From: Synanceia verrucosa
Lineage: Eukaryota; Chordata; Actinopteri; Perciformes; Synanceiidae
Direction of reading: 5' to 3'
NCBI GenBank assembly: GCA_029721515.1
Contig: CM056561.1
Location: forward strand, 15,905,135-15,969,134
DNA length: 64,000 nt
Numbering within the stretch: position 1 is the first letter of the stretch; each line of letters opens with the position of its first letter. The translations under genes and the position numbers were made by a program. Under the pieces are notes generated by a model, which did no database searches, had not been told where the DNA came from, and worked only from the letters and a program-made list of their open reading frames with translations. Of this stretch, positions 39,225 through 52,000 are shown piece after piece.

Positions 39225-39597
39225 TCAATTACTAATGAAGCTAACTGAAAATAAGACTTTTTTCCAAATCCCGTGGAGAGTAAAGCCACAGCATCTTTGC
39301 CAGCAATAAAACTGGTTAAACATTCCTCTTGCTCCGACTTCAATTGCCAAAATGGATTGAATGGCTTCCTTCACTTCTGTTTCCGCCGCCATTGCCAAAC
39401 TACAACCAGCTAGACTACAACTCAAATGCTGTGCATTCAACGTCATCATTGACACCCGCCCAACCCCCAACATTCACTGATTGGCCCGGCTAGTATTCAT
39501 CCTGATAAATTGAGTCCAAGGGGATCAAACCCAGACGTAGTCTGCAGGGAAATAATAATTGAGTGGAAGATTACGGAGGGCTACGGCCAGGCTATTA
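39225..39597 (-). repeat. Dispersed repeat with a broken RecQ-like helicase segment, copy 2
   Basis: This is the reverse-oriented relative of 15738-16255. On the minus strand it begins at about 39595 with the same gcctggccgtagccctccgt terminus, continues ctacgtctgggtttgatccc, and encodes VKEAIQSILA before frameshifting. It carries an extra segment (tttgagttgtagtctagctg) absent from copy 1, and the P-loop-like part is further damaged. Confidence 0.6.
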
Positions 39598-42364
39598 CTA
39601 GGCTAACCCCTACAGAAAACATCTTGCACTCAAACAGAAAAGTAATGTTATAATAGCCCGCCTCAGAAAACCAATTAAAAATACAAAGACATTAATCTTG
39701 TTCAACAAATTTCATATTTTGTTAAATTGGTGCTCAGAATAACCGGAGGTGTGATATAGGTTTAAAAGGCATGCTAATGCTCACACATGCATGCATTTCC
39801 AGCACTATGCAATAATCTGTTGCTCGGTCGCTGGCACTAAAGTTCCAGCATTACATTTCAGGTACTGAATTTCCAGCATTGTTGCCATGGTAGAGGCTTC
39901 AGTAATTGGTCAGCTTTGATAGTCTAATAGCATCTTGTGATGATATAGCATACAGTATTCCTGGTTTAAAAAAAATGACCAAATATGCTGAAATGAGAAT
40001 GACTCTGTATCTCATAAAACATTGATCATTAAGACATATAATTCATCTTTGGGCTACTCAGCCTTTTGAACGTGAAGTAGGAAAGGATAAAGATTTATTC
40101 CTCATAACCCTCAGACCTATCTTTTATTGTTCAATTAACAAATAACCATATTTTATCGTTCTCAAGTAATTCAGAAAAACTGCCCATACATTATCATACT
40201 CCAGAGCTGAGACTCATATTTAAAATCTGAGTTTATCTCCCCTTTAATCTTCGATGATAATAACTCACGCAGCACTCCAGTGGTGATTATTCATTCACCA
40301 GCCCATTTCTCTCTTGGCTGAGGTTGCTCCCAGTCCAGTCATATTAATCAACCACTGCTCTAATTGACTGATTAAGTCATGTCTCCAAAAGCCAAAATGG
40401 CTGACTGACTCATTAAACCATGACACATATTCCGATTACAAAATGGCTGACTGCAATCCAATTTCCCTGACTTTTATGGACACTATCTTTTATGTGTGCT
40501 ATTTTTTTCTTCAAAGGGTTTTGAGCACATGAGACAGCCAGACATCATCTGTAGCATCTCACATTTACTTCCTTTTTGCAAATCCATCCATCCATCCATT
40601 ATCTACTGCTTACCCTCTCATTCATTAACACTGTTAATTCATTAACGTCAAATTATTGACATATGAATAGTTGTGTCATGTCAAAATTTCATCCAGAATC
40701 CAGTAAATCAATTATTCATTTCAAAGCCAGAAAAAAAATACACCTGACTGACAGAATTATGCAGAGACATATATTTTCAATTTTACATTTTGCCCATTTT
40801 CTGTTTACTGTGCATGAAATATGAGGAAACTCAAAATGACCCATGCCTCTATAGCAAAATTAGCAGTCTGTTTTCATGAGCCTTGGTCCCAGAATGAGGA
40901 TGAAATTGTCATATGGGTCCCAGTTTGAAAAATAAGACTTGCATTAGAGAGAAAATGTGTTATCGGTGGGCTGCCAAGTGCCTGTGCAAGAACCTGCTGG
41001 GGCCAATTCATTTATATTAGGATGCCCTATAGACAGCAACAGCAAGAGTTTGTGTACAGGAAAAGACAGTGACCGGGGACATCCTTCTGCACGGAGCTAA
41101 TGATGCATCGCTGGGTTAGTGAGTATTGGTTATATTAGAACACACTCATGCACTCATGGGCACACACACTTGGAAAGAGGCCAAAATTATGGTGGCCATG
41201 AAATACAAAACATAACCGCATTTCAGAGATATATAAAATAATGTTTGTGTGATTTTTTTTGTCTTTTGAAACATTATGATTAGGTTTCCTAAAGCAGTGT
41301 GTTTTCTAAAACTTTGTATTTTGTGAAATATGAACATTTTATTTGTATATATATAAATATATTTTACCAGACATTTTATTTTCTATATACCTTCATATAT
41401 TTATTTTCTTATACTTATTTTCTGGAATGTCATATTCTTAAAAGCTTCGTGGCATTTTCTGAAAAGTTTTTTTTCTGTGTTTTGTTTGCTGAAAAATACG
41501 TTCGGAAATGAATTTTCTTAAATATTTAGTTTTCAGAAGCACTCACCACATTCATATGCATTAATATTTTACTTATTATTGTGGAAGGAGAAAGTATTAC
41601 TACAACTTTTACAAATTATGACGGATATGGACATCAACAGGTTTTTAGATATGTGCAAATATCACGACACTGATCATTTGAAGGTGGTTGAAGGAATGTA
41701 ATAGGGAGGCTGTGTTTGCATGATTGAACAAGTCCACTGCTGGTGTTTTCATTCGCCATGTAAACACTTTCATAGAACCATTGTCTTTTCGGGATATGGG
41801 CAAATACTGTAATATTTGTGCACGTGAACAGTGTCTATGTGTCCTGGAATGTTGTCTTCTGAAATAATTTGTTTTCTGAAATACCCTCTTTTGTGTTCTG
41901 AAATTTAGTGTTGTGAAATTTTTGTGGTGTTTTATACAATGCTGCAGAACAAGTAAAATCTCACTGCCAAACAATACCTATTAATACATCAATTAATTAA
42001 TACATACATACACATATTCATGCGCAAATGCAATAAATGGAACTACACACACAGACTGCCACATTATGCCTCAGAAGTAACGAACCTCACACTGATCAAT
42101 GGTGAAAGACAGGCCAGTCAAGAGGCCATTCAGCCACCACAGCAAACAAATAGCCTTGACTGACCAGTGGACCTCTGGCAATTGTGGGCTACTTCACAGA
42201 GTAGCATTAGCCGCCATTGCTAATGAGCTATTACAGCAGTGACCTTCGGGACAAACTCATTACCAGGTGACAATAGACGGCAGACAGAAGCTAGATTCAT
42301 TATCATAATTATCAGCACCGCCTTTATTGCAGCTCGCTGGGGTTGCTGGTAGATGTTCATGCTC
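39598..42364. other. Gene-free intergenic sequence with a SINE tail remnant
   Basis: At 40585-40613 ccatccatccattatctact followed by gctta is the inverted 3' tail of a V-SINE; the rest of the copy is missing. No other feature is recognised. Confidence 0.55.
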
Positions 42365-42670
42365 CTGTGTGTGTGTGTGTGTGTGGTCTGCCTTATGTCC
42401 ACATTGGGGTCACACACTTGACTTAATACCAGTTGATTGGGGACGACATGTGCAATTGGGGACAAAATCCATGTCCCCAATTGTTCAAACCTTGATTTTG
42501 GGTCAGTGGTTAGGATTAGATTGAGGTTAGGGTTAGAGTTAGGATTAGCAGGTTAGTTGTTGTAGTTAAGCTTAGGAAGTTAAGTTTTTAGGAAATCAAA
42601 GTTTGTCCCCAAAGCGGAGTAAAAATGCCTAAATACCCCAAAAGTGACTTAAGTAAACGTGTGTGTGTGT
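42365..42670. repeat. TG-bounded dispersed repeat with telomere-like GGTTAG motifs
   Basis: A (TG)n run at 42366-42384 is followed by ggggacgacatgtgcaattg and accatgtcccc-like segments, then degenerate gaggttagggttagagttag at about 42521-42562, and a second (TG)n run at about 42659-42671. Fish genomes carry a repeat of this design, so the GGTTAG units are not evidence of a former telomere. Confidence 0.5.
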
Positions 42671-43444
42671 GAATTAAAACACAAGACAGAGAGCGTTATA
42701 AGCTGTTATAGACCATTACAACACTGTGAAAAATTGTCTCCTTGTGTATGCGATAGCTCGGAACATATTCATTCATATTTTATTGGCTGTAATGAGGAGG
42801 ACTGTACTTTCAAATAACATTTGGACTCCATCCATTTTGCCCCATGGAATATTAAATGAATGTTTTGGGGGGTTTATTTTAACCATTACGGGCTGAGCTC
42901 TAGCTCTAAATCTGGTGAATGTACTCATAACAAATCTTGTCTCAGTTTGCTCACACGAGTTTGAGGATGGACGGCCACTTCAGGGCTTTGCAGCTGTTCC
43001 ATCTGTTCAGCAGAATCCATCAAATGCCTATCTATCAGTCTGCTCCCTCTCTTGTCGACTTGCTGTGGGAAGTTTACTAACTTATGCTACTCATGCTTCT
43101 GCTTCTCAGCAAGACAGGGGGAGGAGTGGATTAGCAGCACTGAGCGCAACATAATATAACACTTGCTATCCAAAAAAAAAATTAAAAAAAATGTGTGATT
43201 TGATGAATTACTCCTCATGGAAACAATGATTGCTGTTCTGCTCATCTAGTGGTTTGCTATCAGGATCATTATCAGCTAAAAAACTAACATGTTACTTTTA
43301 AACCATTCTTCTTTAAGTAATGGATTCATTTTAGGACAGATACAACTTCTGTCTGATCTTGTTGAAATTTCAAATTTCAAGGAAAATCAATGGCGGTGAT
43401 AAAATCCTTAATAAATAATCAGTGCCAGAAAATTGCAATACTAA

Positions 43445-43814
43445 ACTAGAAAAGCACTCAGAGAGCAACTTTTTATTTAGTCATTTAAAGTTACCCCCGC
43501 TGCCAAGGAGGTTATGTTTTCACCTGGGCTTGTTTGTTTGTCAGTTTGCAAAGTAACTCAAAAAGTTATGGATGATTTTTGATGAAATTTTCAGAATTGG
43601 CCGGAAGTGGCCTAACTTAAAAATGATTCATTTTTAGTGGTGATCGGATCTGATTCAATGGCACTACTAGTTTTAAGTTACGCCACTTCTGAACAACCCT
43701 GAAAATTTCGTCAACCATCCATCCACAACTTTTTGAGTTATTTTGCAAACCAACAAACCAACATACAAATAAACAAACCCCGGTGAAAACATAACCTCCT
43801 TGGCGGAGGTAATA
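43445..43814. repeat. Dispersed repeat with internal inverted duplication
   Basis: It starts actagaaaagcactcagaga, a terminus shared with 49772. The block gccaaggaggttatgttttc at about 43502 recurs inverted at about 43785-43806, and both arms continue through the gcaaagtaactcaaaaagtt motif. The copy is therefore head-to-head folded, about 150 bp per arm. Confidence 0.75.
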
Positions 43815-44199
43815 AACGAACCTAAAATTATCAAACACAAAAGAAAACTGAGACAACACAAACAAAGGAAATGACAGCTATCTCCTGCAGATCCACCAAA
43901 CAAAATGATGATTAAATACAAAAACAGGAGATTCATGGGTGTCTCACTGGTGCTCTTTTCCCCCCAAGGGACGTACCTTTACTCCATTTTTAAAACTTGT
44001 AATAGGGACAATACCAAATCTTACCATTTATAATCAACAATGGCAACTATGGTGTAGTGAAGGTAAGAAAAAAAATCACAGCTACAGTAAATAGCTAGAA
44101 TTAGCCCCTCACAGCTGTCTGTCAAAAACGTCATCAGTTCATGAGTTTATCCTGCAAAACTGTCGATTAGCGTATGAAAGCTATGGTTATCAATATGTT

Positions 44200-44530
44200 T
44201 TGAAAGGTCACCATGACCTTTGACCCCTAAAATATAATCAGTTCATTACTGGATTGAAGAAATTCTCTGAAGGCCTCTCAAGATATCACATTCTAAAATG
44301 CCAATGCTTTGTCATGTGCCTTCAACACCAACACATAACTATGGTTTTGTTGCCTAAGCAAATGTTCGTAGTTTGAATTTACAATGAGAGGGTAAAGGGT
44401 TTGACAAAGCGTCAGTACAACTTTGGATGAGAATGTGTTTGAAGGATGGTAGGTCATAGAAACCTGAACATTTGACCTTGACGCCAAGTGAACATTTGGG
44501 GCCAATTTTAAGAAATTCTCTCCAGACTAC
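44200..44530. repeat. Teleost repeat carrying nuclear-receptor-like palindromes
   Basis: The sequence has the wording of an abundant fish repeat: ggtcaccatgacctttgacc, agaaattctctgaaggcc, ctcaagatatcacattc, and inverted relatives such as catttgaccttgacgcca at 44470. It appears to be two inverted partial copies. It contains the exact palindrome described in the next entry. Confidence 0.7.
44205..44226. promoter_or_regulatory. Consensus oestrogen response element overlapping a DR1 site
   Basis: AGGTCAccaTGACCT (44205-44219) is an exact consensus ERE: inverted AGGTCA half-sites spaced by 3. On the minus strand 44214-44226 reads GGGTCA-A-AGGTCA, a DR1 site of the PPAR/RXR/HNF4/COUP-TF type. Both lie inside a repeat, so many genomic copies may exist. 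Binding is not shown by sequence alone. Confidence 0.5.
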
Positions 44531-44654
44531 TTACTGTATTGGCACTTAACATTGGCATTAGAGGTTAGATCTTTGTTGATACCTAAATTTGATGACTAAA
44601 TAACAAAGATGCTAAAATAAGCCTTCAGTAATTCCAGCCCAAGCAATGAATGTT

Positions 44655-45240
44655 GTTGCAAGCCTGGTTTATGCTTCTGCGTCGCGGCAACGGCGTAGCT
44701 CCAGCATCGACGCGGACCCCTACGCGGACCCTATGCCGTAGCCTGACGCGCACCTTCAAAAAATCCTGACTACGTGTCGTGTCAACGTGTTGAGACGCGA
44801 ACAGCAAGGACTGTGATTGGTCCGCTCAGAAGGTGATTTCTGGCAGTTGCTTTTCCGGTCAACAGCTCAACAACACCGCCATTTGTGGAGCGGCACGAGC
44901 GGTAGGCCTACGGAATGGTCGGACAGACCACCTCCGCAAATGTCTTTTGTGCGTCAACATTTGTAGCAACAGCATTTCTTTTTCAATTTTATGAGCTCCA
45001 TCTCCAGAAACACCCGCTCCATCTCAGTTGTCATTGTTTACTGTTGGAAGAAAACCAAGGAATCCGATATGAGCCCCCAGAAGCCACACAAAGACACAGC
45101 CACAGCCCCCTAGCAGCTTGGCGGTGAATTGCAGAGCAACGCGTTCCTTCGACGCAGAGCTTCGAATGCTCAACGACGGCGTTGGGTCTATGCAGTAGCT
45201 CCGCGGTCGCCGCGATGAAGGGAACTTAAGTTTCTGCACA
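44655..45240. mobile_element. CpG-rich non-autonomous DNA transposon (Harbinger-like?)
   Basis: A CpG-dense island in AT-rich DNA begins cctggtttatgcttctgcgt, with gcgtcgcggcaacggcgtag near its left end. Near its right end the complement of tagctccgcggtcgccgcga matches it. The left-end wording is characteristic of a teleost MITE group, probably PIF/Harbinger. It has no ORF for a transposase. A CpG island for a host promoter is the main alternative. Confidence 0.55.
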
Positions 45241-45244
45241 AGAC

Positions 45245-45735
45245 ATGGTGGAGGGAAGAGAATAAAAGAGAAGAGCAATGAGGTAACAGGAAGTAAAAAG
45301 GGTTAAAGACAAGGAGGAGTTAAACAGAAGGAGGAAGGGATGAAGAAAAGGGAAGAGCAGAGCAGAGCAGAATGATGAAAAGGAAGGAGGGATATGCATA
45401 AGAGGAAAAAGTGATCAAGATTAAGGAGGGAAGAGGTAATGAAGACCAGCTGGATGGGAGGAATGGAAATCTGTGAAGTTAAAAAGAACCCGAGGGAGAG
45501 CAGAGGGAGGGAAGACAGACATGGACTGAAGACAAAGGAGGGGAGGAAGGAGGGATGAAAAGAGGAGATGATTGGCATTGAGGGAGGAAGGAAGGAAGGT
45601 AGAAATGACTGAGGAAGAAGAACAAAGTAAGGAAGGAAAAAGTGCTATAAGCACAGTCGAGGGAGGGATGGATGAAGAACAGGATGGTTAAAAAGAGCGA
45701 GGGATGAAGAGAGGGAGGCCGTGACGGGGAGCCAT
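45245..45735. repeat. Long purine-rich (GA) tract
   Basis: About 490 bp on the plus strand is dominated by A and G (gaaggaggaaggg-type units, agcagagcagagcag) with strong strand asymmetry. It is a low-complexity polypurine region. The Ser/Pro/Leu-rich minus-strand frames are artefacts of it. Confidence 0.8.
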
Positions 45736-47522
45736 TAATAATTTATGATCGCCTCAGCTTTTCAAAGCAGCCCAGCAGTCCCGCTCCCTGCTTTCCCCTG
45801 ACGTTTAATTTGTCTGAAAATCAGCAAGCGTGGAGTCTGATTATCGTCTCCGTCTGCCAACACCTCGGCTTCAATCTCCCTGACACCGAGGTGAGATCAC
45901 AAGCTGTTCAGCACACACATGTCAGCCTGGAACCCTTTAGGTCAAAACAATCCTTGTCTAGAATCTGCATCCACATACAGACACAAAGTATATCAATGGA
46001 AAGAATCTGGCAACCTCTCAGAGCTACCTGAAATTAAATTCACAGACCTCAGCTCTTCTATATCATTCCATTTATAAGCCTATTATATTAACAGGGAAAA
46101 GTGCAGGGCGAGCAGTAAAGTGCCCTTGTCCGAGTTCACTCAGTATAGTTTTACAAGCTATCTGACGTGCCTATTTCTGAACAGAGGGAGGAATGACTCC
46201 TCCTGGTCTCCTACGGAAAAGTAGCTTCTCTTTCAGAGTCTCTTGTGACAGAATAGCTTTTCAGATGATGTTGAAAGTTTCTACACCATGAGGAGACTCA
46301 GGATTTGAGTAAGGAAAGTGTTACGATCGGGAGACTGCTGTTTGGTTCCTCTTTACTACTGAGAGTAAATTTTATTTTAATCATGACCTCGATCACCCCT
46401 GTGGGAGGACAACATAGCAAAGTAAAGATTTCAACCCAGTTTGCAGCGCAGAGCCTCACTTTCTACACTGTCATTTGTAAAATAAAGATGAGACTATCAA
46501 TAATAAAACAGATATATATCCTAAAAATTGCTGTGTGATTCTTTTTACAGGGTGGAAGTTGATCTCGGGTTGTTGGAGGTAACGGTGCTAACCTTCACAG
46601 CCTCATTTGTGTCTAAATTTGATTAAAAGACACTGGATTCTTCATGATGTTGTGCCTATTTGACAAATCACAGTTGTCTTAACATCAGCAGTGACTAAAG
46701 CAACTTGTGATCAGAGATAAATTTGGTTGGTTCTTATAGTAACCTGGTTTCAGCCAGAGGGAAAAAAAAAAACAGAAAAAACAAACACATAGAGTGATTT
46801 TCAGAGAGAAAGCAGACAGAGACACATAAATGGATACTCCAATGCTGCTTTCTAGTGGTGTGTTTGAGTTACAGCAATGCAGCACTGTTAAGTTGTTATA
46901 AATTATGTGGAGCCTGCGAATCAATGCTGCAACAATATTTACAGAGAAAATACTCAGTTTACTGACCTTGGAGGCTACAAATTTTGAATGCAGAGCTGGT
47001 GTCTCAAACTGGGGGTGGATAGTTTGAAAGGTGAGACTTATTTATTAGTCAAGACGTGATGCTGCTCGTGATGTTACATTATGGGAAGGTTAATAAAATG
47101 TTTTGCAGTGACTCATATCAAGAAGTAATATCAGGATATTTTTCCCCAGACGTAATCACAGTACAATAAACCACTGGCTTGATTCATGTACCTTTGGCTT
47201 GTAAGGCAAGAACACAGGTGTCAACTCACATTGGAAGTCAAAGGCAACCAGGCATGTTGGGTGTTGACAGGACAGGACAGGCAGCTGCTTCAAACTGATG
47301 AAACACTCCATGATCCATGATACTGGTATGGGTCAGTGGATGGTGAGACTCTTTACTGGCAAAACTCATGATGAGAGCATTTGATGTGATAACATTCTGA
47401 AGATGTGCATATACTATGTGTAGGTATGTATACATACTGTATGTGTGTCTGTGTGTACATGCATAGCAGCTGGACAGTACAGTGGTTAAGACTTGTACAT
47501 GGAAGATCATATACGTATATAC

Positions 47523-47574
<52 letters not shown>

Positions 47575-48104
47575 TATATATATATTTTAAAAAAAACAAC
47601 AACATTGATGGAATAACCTGGCCAGTATATTCAGGTAGTCAGCTGACCTCATTCTTTGAGCACATACTGTTGCTGAATCTGCAGTAATTATCCAATAGGA
47701 GGCTCGTACTTATTTGCTTAGTTAAATCCAGGTGGCAACTTTTTTGAGTATATATGTGTGTGTGTATGTATACAGTACAATATATATTCATATACTATAT
47801 ATGTATAGTGTAGCATATCAAAACCTGTATAACTATTACATGTTTTTAAAAAGGGATATAATGATATGATAAATATTGTACGAACATGCAAAGTAGACAG
47901 AGGCTGAAATTTCATTAAAGCAAATGTCAGAATGGATTACTGAAGATTTAAAGATCCTAAATGTAAAATTCAGTGCATGTCTATGATTGAGAGAAGAGAT
48001 TGCTTCCAAAAGACTTGGAAAAGAACATGGCAACAACTAAACACACAGCTAGCAGCTAATGATGCTAACATACACATATGGCTGGCCTGCAGAGGAGCTC
48101 CTTT

Positions 48105-48144
<40 letters not shown>

Positions 48145-48670
48145 AGAGACTTTATTCTCTGCTCAGGAAGACATTATCTTCGATACTTTTTCATAGCAAA
48201 TAGTTGTTTGGTAATATATTTATGCTCTGAATTTGGTATTTAACAAAGATTAAAGATACACGATTGTCAGACGTGTGTTATACATTTAAAACATTGCACA
48301 GGATTATTTGCAGGGAACAGCTTTTTAGTGATTTTTCACCAGTTTATAAAAGTCTATGATCAGTCATTTAACAGCATCTTTCATTGTTTCTCAGAGACTT
48401 TTGGGAAGCACCTATAATCTGATCCACTCATAGCCATCCTTGGAACTACAAGCTCTGTATCTCTGATCATAATGTTTTTTTAAAATAAATTAATTTTGAA
48501 ATCATATGGTAATTGAGATTACCTAGGATGTGTTGTGTTTGCTTGTGTTTTTCTGCCTTTGTACCCTTGCTAATTTCCTGAAAATTATGAAAAAAATATA
48601 TACTTCATTTCTCAGTGCATAGAAATTAATTTCTTGTTGTTGAAGCTTTTGAAGGATGGACTCTTCATTG
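45736..48670. other. Intergenic sequence 3' of the transglutaminase gene
   Basis: Microsatellites lie at about 47525-47584 (TA) and 48103-48140 (CA). The stretch downstream of the stop at 48671 should include the 3' UTR; the first minus-strand AATAAA I find is at 48151-48156, about 515 nt beyond the stop, which would be a plausible but unproven polyadenylation signal. No other gene is recognised. Confidence 0.45.
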
Positions 48671-48827
48671 TCATGCAGTAATGACGGAGACTTTGTGGAA
48701 GCACCTGGAAACGATGCTTGGGCTATTGCTGTGTGAGAAAGTGGCCATCAGCAGTTTAGTGCCAGGTGAAGTGGCCATGATGGACACCGTCTTCTCTATC
48801 TTCTCACATGGCTGCAGGAGAACCAGT
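48671..48827 (-). CDS. Transglutaminase terminal exon 17: end of second beta-barrel and stop
   Basis: The acceptor TATCTCAG precedes 48827. The exon completes Arg682 and encodes LVLLQPCEKIEKTVSI, then GTKLLMATFSHSNS and CFHKVSVITA, stopping at TGA 48671-48673. The pattern matches the last strands of the family (HKLVVNFxSDKLxxVKGFRNV in TGM2). It is joined to exon 16 (51180-51319, ending LLQGKHKAR) across a 2.35-kb intron. Confidence 0.92.
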
Positions 48828-48978
48828 CTGAGATAGAGAGAGAGAGAGAGGAGAAAATAAATCTTTCCAACAGAGTAGCAGCCCTGAAACAATTTGGAGA
48901 ATCGCTATTTTACACAAGCATCTGCACAATGAATAAAAGAGGCAGCTGGCAAGACTTTCCACAGCCCAAATGATCGTA

Positions 48979-49014
<36 letters not shown>

Positions 49015-52000
49015 GTGGAGGTGATCAGTGTTGATTAATACTATCAATTATTCAACAAATCATTTGCCAGGTACAGAGATTTTCTCTAGCTCCCAGAACA
49101 CACGCTATGCCCTTTCTCAAGCCAAAACAGTAAATGCCAAAGCAGTTTTTAGCATGGTGATGTATTACCTCTTACAGTACAGTAAGTTGATGTTTCTGCT
49201 GAAGCCTTTCTCTGATTAGTGAGCTTATTCCTCTCTAGGGTGGAGCTTTTGCTCCACTGACTGTGCCAATAAATAGGGAGGTGAAGTAAGAGGGAAATAA
49301 GATTTAAAAGTTCTGCGTGAGTATCCAGTTAAAGCCATAAAAGAGGTAAAGGAAGGAAACAGGAGATTAACACCACAAAGTAGGAAACAAGATTCAAAAA
49401 AGCATGTACAATAAGGTCCTGTTATTGTGTTCCATTTAAATAAACTTCAGTATCATTTGGCACCGAGTAGACAAAACCCGAAGAAAAACAAAATGTTTAA
49501 AAAGTTCTACAGACAAGAGGTGGAGGAAACAGTTCTTTCCAGACTGGAGCCTGTTTAAAGATAGAGTAACCACATTATGTACCAAAATAAAACTCCAGTG
49601 CCAAGAACACTTTCACACACTTTCAGAACAGAAAGCAAAACAGAATCCAATGTGTACTTGTCCAGCAAAGTTAAACATGTTGCACAACTAGGTTCATAGA
49701 GTCCAGTGGTTTAGACTTGTTCTTAAACAATGTTAAGAAAAAAAATGGCAGAGCCTGAGGTAATAAAAAGAACTAGAAAAGCACTCAGAGAGCGCAGACC
49801 TCCACCAAGGCAACAGTCTGAGAGAGCGTATACTCCTGCAAGCCCACAATGCCTAAGAGTGAATGTGTTGATTTTGACGCACCTTGAAACCCACATTTAA
49901 CACTGTATTCACATTAATATCATGTGCTTTTTTTTAGTTTTTCTCTATTTCATATTTTGTCACATTTGAATTTGAAAATACCAGTAAAACTTTGCAAATA
50001 CAATTTGAGAATTCTTTTCCGGATATTCCCACATGAAGTTATGGTTAAAAACGCCTTGTTTTTGACCTTGTTGACCTTGACTTGGATCCGATCACCACCA
50101 AAACTTAATCAGTTTTAAGTTAGGCCACTTCTGATCAATTCCAAAAATTTCATCAAAATCTGTCCATAACTTTTGAGTTACTTTGCAAACCATCAAATAA
50201 ATAAACAAATAAACAAAACCTGGTCAAAAAACAAACAAACCTGTAGAACATAATTATGCTGTATTTTTGATTTTTATTTAATCTCTTTCATTATATGGTT
50301 TTGGCTGTTGTCAAATTTTTGTCACTATTATGTGCGATGTGACCTGGATTTAAATTTAAACTGCAACCTGCTTTGTTGCTTTAAAATTAGGAACCACAAA
50401 GATGTGTCCATCCCTACTCCACTCAGTGCCTCTCCACCATCTCCACAACACATGCTGAGGACTCAGTCTACCCCTCTATTCACACAAACACACGCACATA
50501 CAATCCACCCATCCACATCACCCGCTCTTTAAAAATGGACACAGACACTTTCTAGACAAAAATAATGTAAAGGTAGTATTTATGTATACTCTATGTGTAT
50601 ATATTCTTAGCTTATAATACAGTTGCACTATTTATTACTTTAATTTCACAGTATCCACAATAACTAAATGACAATCATATTGCTTGTCAATTATTATTTG
50701 CACAAGGGTGCACATTGCACTTTACTTTCATACCTGAGTAGCTCAGTTTAGTAGCAAAGCTGCTACTAAAAGCGAAGCTGCCTTGCAGTCCTGTATAGTC
50801 GTCTTGTTAGTAGTTCTATTTATGTTAGGGATTTTGTTCTGTTATTGTCATTCTGTTGTGTCTGTTTTTTAATTACTTGTTGTCATTCAGCCTTACTCAA
50901 CCCAAAGAGCTACATGACGCATTTGGGTGTAACAACCTAATGTTTGTAGCTGCTGCTGTAAAACTCACCTGACAGCATTCCCAGGCAGCATTCCTCAGAC
51001 ACTTAAACCATAAATCATCATTTCCTCCTGGCTCAAACAAAAAGAAAAGACCTGTGCTACACCACTGAAATGTGACTGCCGCACAGCACGTATCGTTTTG
51101 TCTTATAGAGCCATGAAGGCAACAACCAGAGGTATCGTTTCGAAATAATGACATGTTGCCTCACTGTAAACACACTTACCTGGCTTTGTGTTTGCCCTGT
51201 AACAAACCAGGTCCCTCTACAGTCAGCACAGCGCCACCCAGAGGTTTGGTAAATGTGTTGATGAAGGACACCTGGGCTGTGTGCTCCTTCTTCATCTCGA
51301 TGCTGTCCCCTCCTTCAACCTGAGGAAAAGCCACAGTTAAACAATTAGGAAACAAAATGGCATGGTTTTAAATTAGGACAGGCTACATTCTCTGAGGTTG
51401 TCTAATGTTGTTTCCAGCACATGAAAACCTTGCTGCTCAGAAAACTGAGAAAAAAAATAAGAACACAAATCAGACTGCACCAAACAGAGCAGCTAGTTGT
51501 AGATACAGTATGTAAATGGCAAATGTGTATAAGCATCTGTATAGTGCTTTTCCAGTCTACTGACAGCTCACAGCGCTTTACAATACATGTCCCATTCATC
51601 CATTCACACACATTCATACACTGATGCCAGAGGCTGCCATGCAAGGCGCCAACAGCTCATCAGGAGCAATTTGGGGTTCAGTGTCTTGCTCAAGGACACT
51701 TCGACATGCACCTAGGGGGAGCCGGGATTCGAACCAGTGATCTTCTGATCACTAAACGACCAGCTCTACCCACTGAGAGTTTTTTCTTTCAAAAAGCCAC
51801 CAGATCAAAAACTGACAAATCACACAGATGCTTTAGTTATTGTTTTTTTTTTTACTTTTTACTTTAATTTACTTTGTATGGACCCCAGGGAGACTAGTGA
51901 CCTATTTATGGGATCCAAATTAAGAAGATAAACAATATACTTTTGGTGAAATAGTGCCCTTTATCAAGTCAAGTCATTATTTTTAGAGCACATTTAGGAT

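Noticed and set aside
42500..42565. Interstitial telomeric repeat marking an old chromosome fusion
   Set aside because: The GGTTAG units are degenerate and embedded in a TG-bounded dispersed repeat; no run of exact TTAGGG units exists.
45303..45654. Ser/Pro/Leu-rich minus-strand frames of 77-91 codons
   Set aside because: They are the complement of a purine-rich low-complexity tract.
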